Assembly: GCF_005517195.1 (NCBI RefSeq)
Contig: NZ_CP040244.1
Coordinates: 2,374,001 to 2,438,000, forward strand
DNA from: Streptomyces vilmorinianum
GTDB lineage: Bacteria > Actinomycetota > Actinomycetes > Streptomycetales > Streptomycetaceae
Reading direction: 5' to 3'
Length of the DNA: 64,000 nt
A program made the translations under genes and the position numbers. Below, piece by piece: positions 27,573 to 37,248 of this stretch; position 1 is the first letter of the stretch, and each line of letters starts with the position of its first letter. The notes beneath the pieces were generated by a model. The model searched no databases. It saw only the letters and a program-made list of their open reading frames with translations, and was not told the DNA's origin.

Positions 27573-28592
27573 TCAGCCGCCCGTGAGGGGCCGCGAGTGC
27601 GGCGGGCGACGGCTGCCGGCAGGCGTCACCGGCGTACGCACCGAGTGCGGGGCGTGCCCCGCGTGCGCGGTGTGCGGCCGCGGCGAGGCGAGCGGTGAGG
27701 CGATCCGGCCCTCGCCGCGCACGGCGGTGGCACGCCCTCCCCTGGCTCCCACGGTCTCCCGGACCGGCTCCTCGACACCCGCCGGATGCGGCGGGAACAG
27801 CGCCGGGCGCGGCCCACCGGTCGCGACGGGCAGCGAGGGCACCAGCCGGCGGCGGGCCCGGAGCTGCTCGCGCAGCCGGTCGCGCAGGCTGAGGATCACG
27901 GCCTCCACGCGGGCGATCACCGGCTCGCACCAGGGCAGCGCGAGCAGGATCAGGAGCCCCGCGGCCCAGCCGAGCAGCACATCGCTCAGCCAGTGCGTAC
28001 CGAGGTAGACGGTGGTGAGGCCGACGCCGAGCGCGACCACGGCCGAGAGGGCCGACAGATAGCGCCGGGCCCTCGGCGTGGTCGCCAGATAGGCCAGGAT
28101 GCCCCAGGTCACGACCGCGTTGGCGGTGTGTCCTGACGGGAATATATCGCCGCCCGCGAAGAGCTCGGCCGAGCCGATCTGCGTCGCGTAGTGGGGACCG
28201 AGACGGCCGAGTCCGAGCTTGACCGAGCCGACCGTGACATTGAGCAGGAGCAGCGCGGCGCCGAGTGACAGCAGCGGCCGCAGGGTGTGCTGGCGCCAGG
28301 AGCGCCAGCCCAGCCAGGCCGCCACCATCACGGCCGTCGGACCGCGCTGGCCGAGGACGACGTAGTAGTCGAGGAAGGCGTGCAGCTCCGGCCACTGCTG
28401 ATAGGGCCGGAAGAGCATGATCTTCCAGTCGAGGGTCACCAGCCAGGTCGAGAGCAGCACGGCCACGACGATGGCGAGATAGAACGCCAGCGTCCCGCCG
28501 AAGAGGGCGAGACGCGTGCGGGTCATCCCCGGGACCTCTATCTTCGGCGGTTCCGGCTCCCGGTCCAGCCGGGCAAAGATGTCGGTACGCAC
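27573..28592 (-). CDS. PAP2-superfamily membrane phosphatase
   Basis: This 339-residue membrane protein has about six helices in its first 230 residues and the PAP2 motifs: VKLGLGRLGPH (motif 1), IFPSGHTANAV (motif 2) and VYLGTHWLSDVLLGW (motif 3 with the catalytic histidine and aspartate). Family members dephosphorylate phosphatidic acid, undecaprenyl pyrophosphate or related lipids. About 100 Pro/Ala/Arg-rich residues follow the last helix and are probably cytoplasmic and disordered. The GTG at 28592 is chosen as the first start compatible with an N-terminal cytoplasmic segment; the ATG matching MTRTRL, 84 bp downstream, is possible. Confidence 0.88.
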   Translation of the reverse strand: MRTDIFARLDREPEPPKIEVPGMTRTRLALFGGTLAFYLAIVVAVLLSTWLVTLDWKIMLFRPYQQWPELHAFLDYYVVLGQRGPTAVMVAAWLGWRSWRQHTLRPLLSLGAALLLLNVTVGSVKLGLGRLGPHYATQIGSAELFAGGDIFPSGHTANAVVTWGILAYLATTPRARRYLSALSAVVALGVGLTTVYLGTHWLSDVLLGWAAGLLILLALPWCEPVIARVEAVILSLRDRLREQLRARRRLVPSLPVATGGPRPALFPPHPAGVEEPVRETVGARGGRATAVRGEGRIASPLASPRPHTAHAGHAPHSVRTPVTPAGSRRPPHSRPLTGG

Positions 28593-28998
28593 CCAATCGA
28601 CGTTACAGGGAGTGAGTAGCGACCTTGGTCGATCCGGTGTCTTCGTGATGACGATGTGATGTGGAGTGGGTCTCAACCCGGTGTTTATTCCTGGCGTCTG
28701 TCTGAGAATCCGATGACCTTGCGCCCTATTGCCGTCGGGCGACCTTCCGGAAGTCTGTTTGAGCTCCGGGGAAATGCTTCAAACGGTTGTGCGTATGGAA
28801 TTCCATGCGACGCGCGGTGCGGGTGGAGTGGCGTACGCCACACCCGGCGGCCCGTCGGGGTGAGAGCTGCACCACGCGCTCGGGGCGGGAACTCGCGTAC
28901 GCTGACGGCTCACTCGCCCGTCGATGCCGGGCCGCCCCGAGGACCCGAGCCCCGGCCGGCGCCCACCGAGCGCGAGGGATTCAACGGGAGGTACGTAC
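28593..28998. other. Gene-free region between PAP2 and MFS genes
   Basis: This 406-bp divergent spacer is relatively A/T rich between 28640 and 28800 and then returns to normal GC. It must hold both promoters. The only structures noticed are the small palindrome GGAATTCC near 28797 and the MFS ribosome site GGGAGGT at 28986-28992. Confidence 0.4.
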
Positions 28999-30687
28999 AT
29001 GCAGCGGACGATCACGGCCGGAGCACGGCTCCGCGCCGCCGCCGGCGGATCCAACCGCTGGGTCGTCCTCGTCGTCCTGTGCGTCAGCCTCCTGCTGGTC
29101 GCCCTGGACGCCACCGTGCTCCATGTCGCCGTCCCCTCGCTCACCGAGGACCTGCGACCCAGCTCCACCGCGCTGCTGTGGATCGTCGACGCCTACCCGC
29201 TGATCTGTGCCTCGCTGCTGATCCTCTTCGGCACGCTCGGTGACCGGGTCGGACGGCGGCGGGTGCTCCTCCTCGGTTACGCGCTGTTCGGCGTCGCCTC
29301 CGCGGTCGCCGCCCTCGCCACCGTCCCCGAGGTCCTGATCGGGGCCCGCGCCCTGCTCGGCGTCGGTGGCGCGATGATCATGCCGGCCACCCTCTCGATC
29401 CTCCGGGCGGTCTTCCCCGACCGGCGCGAGCGGGCCACCGCCATCGGCATCTGGACGGCGGTCGCCGCGGTGGGCGCGGCCACCGGCCCGGTGCTCGGCG
29501 GCTTCCTGGTCGAGCACTACTGGTGGGGCTCGGTCTTCCTGATCAACATCCCGCTGATGGCGCTGATCCTGCCGCTCGGCCGCTGGCTGCTCCCCGAGTC
29601 CAAGGGCCGCGGCGACGGCCCCTGGGACGTCCTCGGCGCGCTGATGGCCGCGGCCGGCGTGCTCGGCGTGGTCCTCGGCGTGAAGCGGGTCGGCGCCGGC
29701 GAGAACCTGCTCGCGGCCCCCACCTGCGGGCCCCTGCTCCTCGGCGCGGCGCTGCTGATCCTCTTCGTGCGGCGGCAGAAGCGACGGGCGCACCCCCTGA
29801 TCGACATGCGGCTGTTCTCGCGGGCCGCCTTCACCACCTCCGTCGGCTGCATCGTGCTCGCCATGCTGGCCCTGGTCGGCCTGGAGCTGATCGCGGTCCA
29901 GTACCTCCAGCTCGTCCTCGGGCTCAGCCCGCTGGAGACCGGGCTCCGGCTGCTGCCGCTCACCTTCGCGGCCATGGCCGCCGGTGCCACCGGCTCGTAC
30001 ACGCTGCGCCGGATCGGCCCGCGCCGGATGGTCGGCTGGGGCTTCGTGCTCACCGCCGCCGCCGTGCTGCTGCTCGTCCTCATGGGCCAGCACGACCGGC
30101 CGCTCCTGCTCACCTTCGGCTTCGTGCTGCTCGGCTTCGGGCTGCAGACCACCCTCTTCTCCGCCTACGAGTCGATGCTCAGCGAGGCCCCGCCGGAGAG
30201 CGCGGGCGGCGCGGCGGCCATCGGCGAGACCTCGTACCAGCTCGGCGCCGGCATGGGCATCGCGCTGCTCGGCAGCGTGATGAACGCCGCGTACGCCCCC
30301 GGCCTCTCCGCGGTCCCCGGTGTCCCGGACGCCGCGAGCCGGGCCGCCGCGAACTCGCTCGGCGAGGCGTACCAGGTGGCCGACCAGCTCGGCGGAGCGG
30401 CCGGCTCGGCGCTGTACCACGCGGCCCGGCACTCCTTCGTGCACGGCCTGCACGTCACCCTCTTCGTCAGCGCCGGCCTGCTGCTCCTCGGCGCGCTGAT
30501 GGCGGTGCGGCTGCCCCGGGTGATGGAGTGCCTGGTGGATCCGGAGGACCTGGCCGAGTCCGCCGAGTCCGCCGAGTCCGTCGAGGCCGCCGAGCGCTTC
30601 GGGCCCGCCCGGTCCGGCGAGGCCGTGCGGGTGCCCGCCACCCGCGAGCCGGTCGAGCCGGCCGGTTCTGGACGCGCGGCACACTGA
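28999..30687 (+). CDS. MFS transporter, DHA2 (14-helix) drug-exporter type
   Basis: This 562-residue proton antiporter belongs to the DHA2 family that exports drugs, antibiotics or dyes. Motifs are LDATVLHVAVPSLTEDL in helix 1, GTLGDRVGRRRVLLLGYALF (motif A) and the antiporter motif C, AAVGAATGPVLGGFLVE. About 14 hydrophobic segments can be counted. The C-terminal 60 residues are Ala/Glu/Ser rich, with a repeated ESAES stretch. The ATG at 28999 follows GGGAGGT. No TetR-type repressor is adjacent; the substrate is unknown. Confidence 0.9.
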   Translation: MQRTITAGARLRAAAGGSNRWVVLVVLCVSLLLVALDATVLHVAVPSLTEDLRPSSTALLWIVDAYPLICASLLILFGTLGDRVGRRRVLLLGYALFGVASAVAALATVPEVLIGARALLGVGGAMIMPATLSILRAVFPDRRERATAIGIWTAVAAVGAATGPVLGGFLVEHYWWGSVFLINIPLMALILPLGRWLLPESKGRGDGPWDVLGALMAAAGVLGVVLGVKRVGAGENLLAAPTCGPLLLGAALLILFVRRQKRRAHPLIDMRLFSRAAFTTSVGCIVLAMLALVGLELIAVQYLQLVLGLSPLETGLRLLPLTFAAMAAGATGSYTLRRIGPRRMVGWGFVLTAAAVLLLVLMGQHDRPLLLTFGFVLLGFGLQTTLFSAYESMLSEAPPESAGGAAAIGETSYQLGAGMGIALLGSVMNAAYAPGLSAVPGVPDAASRAAANSLGEAYQVADQLGGAAGSALYHAARHSFVHGLHVTLFVSAGLLLLGALMAVRLPRVMECLVDPEDLAESAESAESVEAAERFGPARSGEAVRVPATREPVEPAGSGRAAH

Positions 30688-30733
30688 GCCGTAACGTCGG
30701 CGCCGGTTCCCGATCACCAGCGCGGAGGTCCGC

Positions 30734-31924
30734 ATGTCCGCACCCCTGAAGCTCCCGCCCTTCGACCCCGGCGACCCCCTCGGCATCGACGACCTCCTCA
30801 CGCCCGAGGACCTCGCCGTCCGTGACACCGTCAGGACCTGGGCCGCCGACCACGTCCTGCCGCACATCGCGGAGTGGTACGAGAACGGCGAGCTGCCCGG
30901 GATCCGCGAGCTGGCCCGGGAGCTCGGCTCGCTCGGCGCCCTCGGCATGTCCCTCACCGGATACGGCTGCGCGGGCGCGAGCGCCGTCCAGTACGGGCTC
31001 GCCTGCCTGGAGCTGGAGGCCGCGGACTCGGGCATCCGCTCCCTCGTCTCCGTCCAGGGCTCGCTCGCCATGTACGCGATGTGGAGGTTCGGCTCCGAGG
31101 AGCAGAAGCAGCGCTGGCTGCCCGGCATGGCCGCGGGCGAGATCATCGGCTGCTTCGGCCTGACCGAGCCCGACCACGGCTCCGACCCGGCCGGCATGCG
31201 GACGTACGCGAAGAGGGACGGCGCCGACTGGGTCCTCAACGGCCGCAAGATGTGGATCACCAACGGCTCGGTGGCCGGTGTCGCGGTGGTCTGGGCGCAG
31301 ACGGACGACGGGGTGCGCGGCTTCCTGGTGCCGACGGACGTCCCGGGCTTCTCCGCCCCCGAGATCAGGCACAAGTGGTCGCTGCGGGCCAGCGTCACCA
31401 GCGAGCTCGTCATGGACGACGTACGGCTGCCGGCCGACGCCGTCCTGCCGGAGGTCAGGGGCCTGAAGGGCCCGCTCAGCTGTCTTTCCCACGCGCGCTA
31501 CGGGATCGTCTGGGGCGCGATGGGCGCCGCGCGCTCCTCGTTCGAGGCGGCGCTCGCGTACGCGAAGACCCGGGAGCAGTTCGGCAAGCCGATCGGCGGC
31601 TTCCAGCTCACCCAGGGCAAGCTCGCCGACATGGCGGTGGAGCTGCACAAGGGGATCCTGCTCGCCCACCACCTCGGGCGGCGGCTCGACGCCGGAACGC
31701 TCCGGCCCGAGCAGGTCAGTTTCGGCAAGCTCAACAACGTGCGGGAGGCGATCGAGATCTGCCGCACCTCGCGCACCATCCTCGGTGCCAACGGAATCTC
31801 GCTGGAGTACCCGGTGATGCGGCACGCCACCAATCTCGAGTCGGTCCTCACCTACGAGGGGACGGTCGAGATGCACCAGCTGGTGCTGGGCAAGGCGCTC
31901 ACCGGTCTGGACGCCTTCCGGTAG
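30734..31924 (+). CDS. Acyl-CoA dehydrogenase, glutaryl-CoA dehydrogenase-like
   Basis: This 396-residue flavoenzyme oxidises acyl-CoA to enoyl-CoA. CFGLTEPDHGSDPAGM and KMWITNGSVAGVAVVWAQT are the FAD-binding signatures; EFxK-type GKPIGGFQLTQGKLADM follows; and LESVLTYEGTVEMHQLVLG carries the catalytic glutamate in the position used by glutaryl-CoA dehydrogenases, which also decarboxylate. It is therefore probably in lysine or tryptophan breakdown, though the substrate is not certain. It stands 47 bp after the MFS gene and converges on the SepF-like gene. Confidence 0.9.
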   Translation: MSAPLKLPPFDPGDPLGIDDLLTPEDLAVRDTVRTWAADHVLPHIAEWYENGELPGIRELARELGSLGALGMSLTGYGCAGASAVQYGLACLELEAADSGIRSLVSVQGSLAMYAMWRFGSEEQKQRWLPGMAAGEIIGCFGLTEPDHGSDPAGMRTYAKRDGADWVLNGRKMWITNGSVAGVAVVWAQTDDGVRGFLVPTDVPGFSAPEIRHKWSLRASVTSELVMDDVRLPADAVLPEVRGLKGPLSCLSHARYGIVWGAMGAARSSFEAALAYAKTREQFGKPIGGFQLTQGKLADMAVELHKGILLAHHLGRRLDAGTLRPEQVSFGKLNNVREAIEICRTSRTILGANGISLEYPVMRHATNLESVLTYEGTVEMHQLVLGKALTGLDAFR

Positions 31925-31952
31925 ACCCGGTCGGGCGGTGAGCCGGCCTTGC

Positions 31953-32387
31953 TCAGCTCTGGTTGAAGAAACCGTCCTGCGAACGGCCCGCGGGCTCCCC
32001 GCTGATGATCTGCGTGTCGGCGGGGGTCAGCAGGAAGACCCGGGTCGCCACCCGCTCGATCGATCCGCGCAGACCGAAGGCGAGACCGGCGGCGAAGTCC
32101 ACCACACGCTTGGCGTCGGAGGGCTCCATGGCCGTGAGGTTCACGATGACCGGGACGCCGTCCCGGAAGAGCTCGCCGATGCCCCGGGCGTCCCGGAAGC
32201 CGTCCGGGGAGACCGTCGCGATCCGGCGGCCCTGCTCCTGCGCCGTGTCGGACGCCACCCGGACCCGCGGGTCCGTCACCCAGGCGTCGCCGCTCTCGGC
32301 ACCCTCGGCGTACTCGTCGTCGTAGTAACGCTCGTCGTTGTCCTCGACGAGTCCCAGCCAGGCACTTGCCTTGCGCACCGATCCCAT
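31953..32387 (-). CDS. sflA: SepF-like cell-division protein (SflA type)
   Basis: This 144-residue protein has the SepF plan: an N-terminal amphipathic segment ([20 protein letters not shown]), a short acidic linker, and the SepF core beginning near residue 57 with [20 protein letters not shown], then [20 protein letters not shown] and [11 protein letters not shown]. SepF anchors FtsZ to the membrane. The dcw-cluster sepF normally lies beside ftsZ; this copy lies beside an acyl-CoA dehydrogenase, the position I recall for S. coelicolor SflA, a paralogue affecting FtsZ/DivIVA localisation. The paralogue assignment is by context and memory; SepF membership is clear. Confidence 0.88.
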   Translation of the reverse strand: MGSVRKASAWLGLVEDNDERYYDDEYAEGAESGDAWVTDPRVRVASDTAQEQGRRIATVSPDGFRDARGIGELFRDGVPVIVNLTAMEPSDAKRVVDFAAGLAFGLRGSIERVATRVFLLTPADTQIISGEPAGRSQDGFFNQS

Positions 32388-32720
32388 GGACGCCTCCTTT
32401 CAGCGCGGTCACTTGTGGTTCCGCAATCCCTATCGTCGTCCATGATGCGGATCGCGCGCCAAGTGGATAGTCGGCGCGCGCGGGTTTCGTGACGGTACTG
32501 GTGCAGAACGTGAGGCCTGTTTTCTGGCTGTTCGTCAGGAATCTTGCGGTATGCGGGGCCTGACGGAAGGTCCGGGGGAGTGTGCAACTCAAAATATGAA
32601 AGTCGGGCCGGAAGGGTGACGGTCGGAGCGTACGGGTGAACGGCTGGGCGGCGGACGGGCCCGGTACGATGCCTGCCGCAATCGCTGCCGCACGCGCGCG
32701 CGACTCACGGGGGAGTCTCT
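32388..32720. other. Gene-free region between sflA and the DUF5685 gene
   Basis: This 333-bp divergent spacer contains GCGCGCCAAGTGGATAGTCG followed by GCGCGC, a loose inverted repeat near 32453-32478, and an A/T-richer stretch at 32510-32600. No gene is evident. The ribosome site GGGGGAG at 32709-32715 serves the next gene. Confidence 0.4.
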
Positions 32721-33968
32721 TTGTTCGGAATCGTCAGGCCCTGCACGCACCGGCTCACCGACGGCCTCAGGACCGAGTGGATGGCCCATCTCTGCGGCCT
32801 GTGTCTGGCACTTCGGGCCGACCACGGCCAGCTCGCCCGGGTGGTCACCAACTACGACGGCCTGATCGTCTCGGTTCTGACGGAGGCTCAGACCGGGACC
32901 GTGGCGGGCGGGCGACGGACCGCGGGCCCCTGTCCGCTGCGCCAGATGAAGAGCGCGCCGGTCGCTCAGGGGGAGGGCGCGCGCCTCGCCGCGGCGGTGT
33001 CGCTGGTGCTCGCCTCGGCGAAGATACGCGACCACGTCGCCGACCGGGACGGGCTGTTGGCCCGCAGGCCGGTCGCCGCGGCGGCCCGCCGGGTCGCCAG
33101 GTCCTGGGACCGGGCGGGCGCGCGCACCGGGCGCGAGCTCGGCTTCGACACCGCCGTCCTGGTGGACGCGGTGGACCGGCAGACCGGGATCGAGGAGCTC
33201 GCCGGCCCCGGCACGCCTCTCCTGACCGTGACCGAGCCCACCGAGACGGCGACGGCGGCGGCCTTCGCCCACACCGCGGTTCTGGCCGGGCGGCCGGGCA
33301 ACGTGGAGCCGCTGGCCGAGGCCGGCCGGCTCTTCGGGCGGCTCGCGCATCTGCTGGACGCCGTGGAGGACCGGGAGGCCGACGCCGCGGCGGGCGCGTG
33401 GAACCCGCTCACCGCGACGGGGACCTCGCCGGAGGAGGCGCGCCGGCTCGCGGACGACGCGCTGCACGGGATCCGGCTGGCGCTGCGAGACGTGGAGTTC
33501 GAGAACGGCAGGCTGGCGCACGTGCTGCTCGCGCACGAGCTGCGCAACTCGGTGGACCGCGCGTTCGGCACGACGAGCTGCGCGCACGGCGCGGCCGGAC
33601 GGCAGGCCGCACACCAGCCGGGGCCGTACCAGCCGGGGCCGTACGCCCCCGGTCCCGTACCGGGCAACCCGTACGCCCCGGGGCCGGGCGGCCCCGGCGG
33701 TCCGGGAGGCCCGCTGCCGCCCGAGCCGCCCAACCGGCGCCGTGGCCTGATCGCCGGCTGCGCGGTCTGGCTGGGCTTGGCCTGCACGTGCCAGCTGTGC
33801 TGCGGACACGAGGATCCATGGAGCCGGGAGCGCCGCGAAGGGCTCTGCAACGACGTGGGCAGTTGCTGCGACTGCTGTGACTGCTGCAGCAACTGCTGCA
33901 GCGGGTGCGGCGGCGGAGAAGGGGACGGGGGCTGCTGCGGCGACTGTGACTGCGGGTGCGACTGCTGA
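32721..33968 (+). CDS. DUF5685-family protein with cysteine-rich tail
   Basis: This 415-residue protein opens with FGIVRPCTHRLTDGLRTEWM and AHLCGLCLALRADHGQLAR, the N-terminal signature of this actinobacterial family, with several cysteines (CTHRL, CGLC) likely to bind metal. Residues 1-300 are helical; residues 300-345 are a Gly/Pro/Tyr repeat; a hydrophobic segment (GLIAGCAVWLGLACTCQLCC) follows, and the last 50 residues contain about 20 cysteines in CC-D/S pairs. The start is TTG 32721 with a good ribosome site. No enzymatic role is known to me; metal binding or membrane association through the tail is plausible. Confidence 0.83.
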   Translation: MFGIVRPCTHRLTDGLRTEWMAHLCGLCLALRADHGQLARVVTNYDGLIVSVLTEAQTGTVAGGRRTAGPCPLRQMKSAPVAQGEGARLAAAVSLVLASAKIRDHVADRDGLLARRPVAAAARRVARSWDRAGARTGRELGFDTAVLVDAVDRQTGIEELAGPGTPLLTVTEPTETATAAAFAHTAVLAGRPGNVEPLAEAGRLFGRLAHLLDAVEDREADAAAGAWNPLTATGTSPEEARRLADDALHGIRLALRDVEFENGRLAHVLLAHELRNSVDRAFGTTSCAHGAAGRQAAHQPGPYQPGPYAPGPVPGNPYAPGPGGPGGPGGPLPPEPPNRRRGLIAGCAVWLGLACTCQLCCGHEDPWSRERREGLCNDVGSCCDCCDCCSNCCSGCGGGEGDGGCCGDCDCGCDC

Positions 33969-34059
33969 CGGGCCGTCGGTCTTCCGTACGGAGTGACTCC
34001 GGCGCGACGCCGCGCTCGCGCCCCGGGCTTCCAAGGTCCGTGTGGAAAGGTGGAACACC

Positions 34060-34860
34060 ATGAGCACGGATCCCCAGCAGAGCGCACAGCAGGACTGGCA
34101 GCACTGGCACGAGCAACGCACGGCCGCGGTCTCCTCGTCGTACGGCCCGCTCTCCCTCACCGGCACGTACTGGCTCTCCGACTACCCGGAAGGCCGGATT
34201 CCGGCCGTTCCCGGGCAGTGGCGGGACGCCGGCGACGAGGTGGTTCTGACGGCGGGTGCCGAGGACGGGATCACCGTCGACGGCACGCCTCTGATCGGCA
34301 GTGTCCGGCTCACCGCGGACCACGCCCCGATCCACGAGTCCCGGGTCGAGTCGGCCGGGCGGCGGCTCGTCGTGCTGCGCCGCGAAGGGCTCTGGGCGGT
34401 ACGGGACTTCGACCCCGAGTCCGAGGCGCGCCGCACCTTCCGGGGCATCGAGGCCACGCCGTACGACGAGCGCTGGGTTGTGCCCGGCACCTTCCGGTCC
34501 TACGAGGAGACCCGTCACGTCCGGGTGGAGAACGCCGACGGGAAGGAGCGCGGGCTCGGGCTCGCCGGCGAGCTCTCCTTCGAGCTCCACGGCGCCGAGC
34601 ACACCCTCCAGGTCGCGGTGGAGGACGACGGCACGCTCTGGGCGGTCTTCGCGGACGCCACCAGCGGCCGTGACAGCTACCGCTTCCGCTTCCTGCGGCC
34701 CCCCGCGCCGGCGGCGGACGGCTCGGTGACGGTCGACTTCAACCGTGCGCTGCTGCCGCCGTGCGCCTTCGTGGACCACTTCATCTGCCCGTTCCCGCCG
34801 CCGGGGAACACTCTCGACACGGCGGTGCCCGCGGGGGAGCGGCGGCCGGCCGAGGGCTGA
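34060..34860 (+). CDS. DUF1684-family protein
   Basis: This 266-residue, probably cytoplasmic protein has the DUF1684 features: [20 protein letters not shown] near the N-terminus, a beta-rich centre with a dense set of charged residues, and the conserved C-terminal [12 protein letters not shown] preceded by [15 protein letters not shown]. The family fold is a beta-barrel of uncertain function. The ATG at 34060 is preferred over 34042 because GGTGGAA lies just upstream and the family starts here. It is followed by a hairpin and is a single-gene unit. Confidence 0.85.
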   Translation: MSTDPQQSAQQDWQHWHEQRTAAVSSSYGPLSLTGTYWLSDYPEGRIPAVPGQWRDAGDEVVLTAGAEDGITVDGTPLIGSVRLTADHAPIHESRVESAGRRLVVLRREGLWAVRDFDPESEARRTFRGIEATPYDERWVVPGTFRSYEETRHVRVENADGKERGLGLAGELSFELHGAEHTLQVAVEDDGTLWAVFADATSGRDSYRFRFLRPPAPAADGSVTVDFNRALLPPCAFVDHFICPFPPPGNTLDTAVPAGERRPAEG

Positions 34861-34889
34861 CCTGGGCGTCCTCCTCCCGGTGCCGTACG

Positions 34890-34925
34890 AGGGGCGCCCG
34901 CGACCGAAAGGCCGCGGGCGCCCCT
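34890..34925 (+). terminator. Hairpin terminator after the DUF1684 gene
   Basis: A 13-bp GC-rich stem (34890-34902 with 34913-34925) and a 10-nt loop, followed by TCGGTG. It lies 29 bp after the stop. Confidence 0.75.
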
Positions 34926-35057
34926 TCGGTGTGCGGTCTTGTGTGTCCGGTTCCGGAGGGCCACTATCTCAGGCGGTGCATGTCAGGGACACATCATCCT
35001 GACGGCGCCTCACGGGCCCGCATCCACGGGCCCCTCCGCTTTCCCATAAGGAGACAC

Positions 35058-35927
35058 GTGAGGAGACCAGTGAGGATCAAGCGCACCCGAATGCTCGCCG
35101 TCGCGGCGGGCCTGGCGGCCGTCACCGCCCTCGCACTTCCCGGCGCACACGCGGCCCCCGTGCCCGCGCCCGCCGGAGCCGCCCAGCTCGCCCGCGCCGA
35201 CGCCGCCGTCCTCAAGGCCGACGTCGGCGGCACGGCCTGGTACGTCGACCGGGCCGCCGGCCGGGTCGTCGTCACCGCGGACTCCACCGTCTCCGACGCC
35301 GACATCGCCAAGATCCGCAAGACCGCGGGCGCCGACGCGGACGCGCTGACCGTCGAGCGCACCCCCGGCGTCTTCGCGCCACTGCTCGGCCCGGGAGACG
35401 CGATCTACGGCAGCGGCTACCGCTGCTCGCTCGGCTTCAACGTCCGTGACAGCGCGGGCGCCTACTACTTCCTGACCGCCGGCCACTGCGGCGACGTCGT
35501 CAGGACCTGGTACGCCAACTCGGCCCAGTCCACGCTGATCGGCCCCACCGTCGGGTCCAGCTTCCCCGGCAACGACTACGCGCTGGTCCGTTACGACAAC
35601 GCCTCGCTCGCCCACACCGGCGGCTTCACCGCAGCCGACGCGTACGTCGGCGAATCCGTCAAGCGCTCCGGCTCCACCACCGGCACCCGCAGCGGCACCG
35701 TCACCGGCCTCAACGCCACCGTCCACTACTCCGGCGGCGGCACCGTGCGCGGCATGATCCAGACCAATGTCTGCGCCGAGCCCGGCGACTCCGGCGGCGC
35801 GCTCTACGACGGCACCAAGGCCCTCGGCCTCACCTCCGGCGGCAGCGGAAACTGCTCCGTCGGCGGTACGACCTTCTACCAGCCGGTGCCCGAGGCCCTC
35901 GCCAAGTACCGGGTCAGCATCTACTGA
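35058..35927 (+). CDS. Secreted streptogrisin-type serine protease (S1 family), copy 1
   Basis: This prepro-protease of 289 residues has a signal peptide (ending near ALALPGAHA), a short propeptide acting as foldase and inhibitor, and a mature domain from about residue 110. The triad is His in TAGHC, Asp in [11 protein letters not shown] and Ser in [12 protein letters not shown]. Cysteine pairs flank the active site. The GTG at 35058 follows AAGGAG closely; the GTG at 35070 gives a start matching copy 2 and is a good alternative. It is 176 bp from a close paralogue. Confidence 0.9.
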   Translation: MRRPVRIKRTRMLAVAAGLAAVTALALPGAHAAPVPAPAGAAQLARADAAVLKADVGGTAWYVDRAAGRVVVTADSTVSDADIAKIRKTAGADADALTVERTPGVFAPLLGPGDAIYGSGYRCSLGFNVRDSAGAYYFLTAGHCGDVVRTWYANSAQSTLIGPTVGSSFPGNDYALVRYDNASLAHTGGFTAADAYVGESVKRSGSTTGTRSGTVTGLNATVHYSGGGTVRGMIQTNVCAEPGDSGGALYDGTKALGLTSGGSGNCSVGGTTFYQPVPEALAKYRVSIY

Positions 35928-36103
35928 TCGCCTCTCATCTCCCTTGAGCCGCCCGGGTAGTTGAGCGTCGAACGGCCGAAAACAGGCCCTTGCGGCGCGG
36001 CCCCGGGCGGCCCGAGACTCCCCCACAGCGCCGGCCCCCGGCCGCGCCTCACGGGTCCGCCACCCCACGACGGGCCCCCGATTCCCCCTTGGAGGAACGA
36101 AAA

Positions 36104-37015
36104 GTGAGGATCAAGCGCACCACCCCCACATCCCCCCGCAGCGGTGCCACGAGACGGATCCGTCTCCTCGCTGTCACCACCGGCCTCGTCGCCGCGGCGG
36201 CGCTCGCCGTCCCCACGGCCAACGCCGACACCAACCAGACCTTCAGCGCGACGCAGCTCTCCGCCGCGGGCGACGCCGTGCTGACCGCCGATGTGGCAGG
36301 CACCGCCTGGCACGTCGACCAGGCCACCAACACCCTGGTCGTCACCGCCGACTCCACCGTGTCGCAGGCGGAGATAGCCAAGATCAAGCGCCAGGCCGGC
36401 GCCAACGCCGGGGCGATACGCATCGAGCGCACCCCCGGAAAGTTCAACAAGCTGATCTCCGGCGGCGACGCCATCTACGCGACCAGCTGGCGCTGCTCCC
36501 TCGGCTTCAACGTCCGTGACAGCGCGGGCAACTACTACTTCCTGACCGCCGGGCACTGCACCGACGGCGCCGGCACCTGGTACTCCAACTCCTCCCGGAC
36601 GACCGTGCTCGGCTCCACCGCGGGATCGAGCTTCCCGACCAACGACTACGGCATCGTCCGGTACACCAACAGCTCCGTCAGTAAGCCCGGCTCGGTCGGC
36701 AGCGTCGACATCACCAGTGCCGCCAACGCCACGGTCGGCATGTCCGTGACCCGTCGCGGCTCCACCACGGGCACCCACAGCGGCTCGGTCACCGGTCTCA
36801 ACGCCACGGTCAACTACGGTGGCGGCGACATCGTCTACGGCATGATCCGCACCAACGTGTGCGCCGAGCCGGGCGACTCCGGCGGCCCGCTCTACTCCGG
36901 CAGCCGCGCCATCGGCCTCACCTCCGGCGGCAGCGGAAACTGCTCCACCGGCGGTACGACCTTCTTCCAGCCGGTCACCGAGGCGCTGAGCCGCTACGGG
37001 GTCAGCGTGTACTAG
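36104..37015 (+). CDS. Secreted streptogrisin-type serine protease (S1 family), copy 2
   Basis: This 303-residue paralogue of the preceding gene has a signal peptide ending near ALAVPTANA, a 75-residue propeptide, and a mature domain with [16 protein letters not shown] and [12 protein letters not shown] as the catalytic triad. It is strongly similar to copy 1 over [13 protein letters not shown] and TSGGSGNCS. The GTG at 36104 follows GGAGG by 8 bp. The pair is a tandem duplication with diverged propeptides and altered loops. Both are expected to be extracellular, chymotrypsin-like enzymes. Confidence 0.93.
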   Translation: MRIKRTTPTSPRSGATRRIRLLAVTTGLVAAAALAVPTANADTNQTFSATQLSAAGDAVLTADVAGTAWHVDQATNTLVVTADSTVSQAEIAKIKRQAGANAGAIRIERTPGKFNKLISGGDAIYATSWRCSLGFNVRDSAGNYYFLTAGHCTDGAGTWYSNSSRTTVLGSTAGSSFPTNDYGIVRYTNSSVSKPGSVGSVDITSAANATVGMSVTRRGSTTGTHSGSVTGLNATVNYGGGDIVYGMIRTNVCAEPGDSGGPLYSGSRAIGLTSGGSGNCSTGGTTFFQPVTEALSRYGVSVY

Positions 37016-37056
37016 CCGGAGACGGCGCCTGTCGCAGCACGACGACCAGACGACAT

Positions 37057-37088
37057 CAGGTCCCCCGGGTGCGCACCCGGGGGACCTG
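37057..37088 (+). terminator. Terminator after the tandem proteases
   Basis: A perfect 14-bp stem (37057-37070 with 37075-37088) with a GCGC loop, 41 bp after the second protease stop. Confidence 0.85.
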
Positions 37089-37248
37089 ACGCGGTCCGCC
37101 GCTCCACGCGGTCGAGCGGCTACGCCCCAAAGCGTTCACAAAGGGACTTCCGGCCCAGTGGGTCGGGCCCTTCTCGGCCCCTCCTCCGCCCGCGCGAGGA
37201 GTCGAATGGAGGCATCAGAGCAGAGGGACCGACGAAGGGGTGTCCGCC

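Noticed and set aside
28797..28803. GGAATTCC palindrome as a regulatory site
   Set aside because: It is only a restriction-type palindrome with no neighbouring copies; too little to support an operator.
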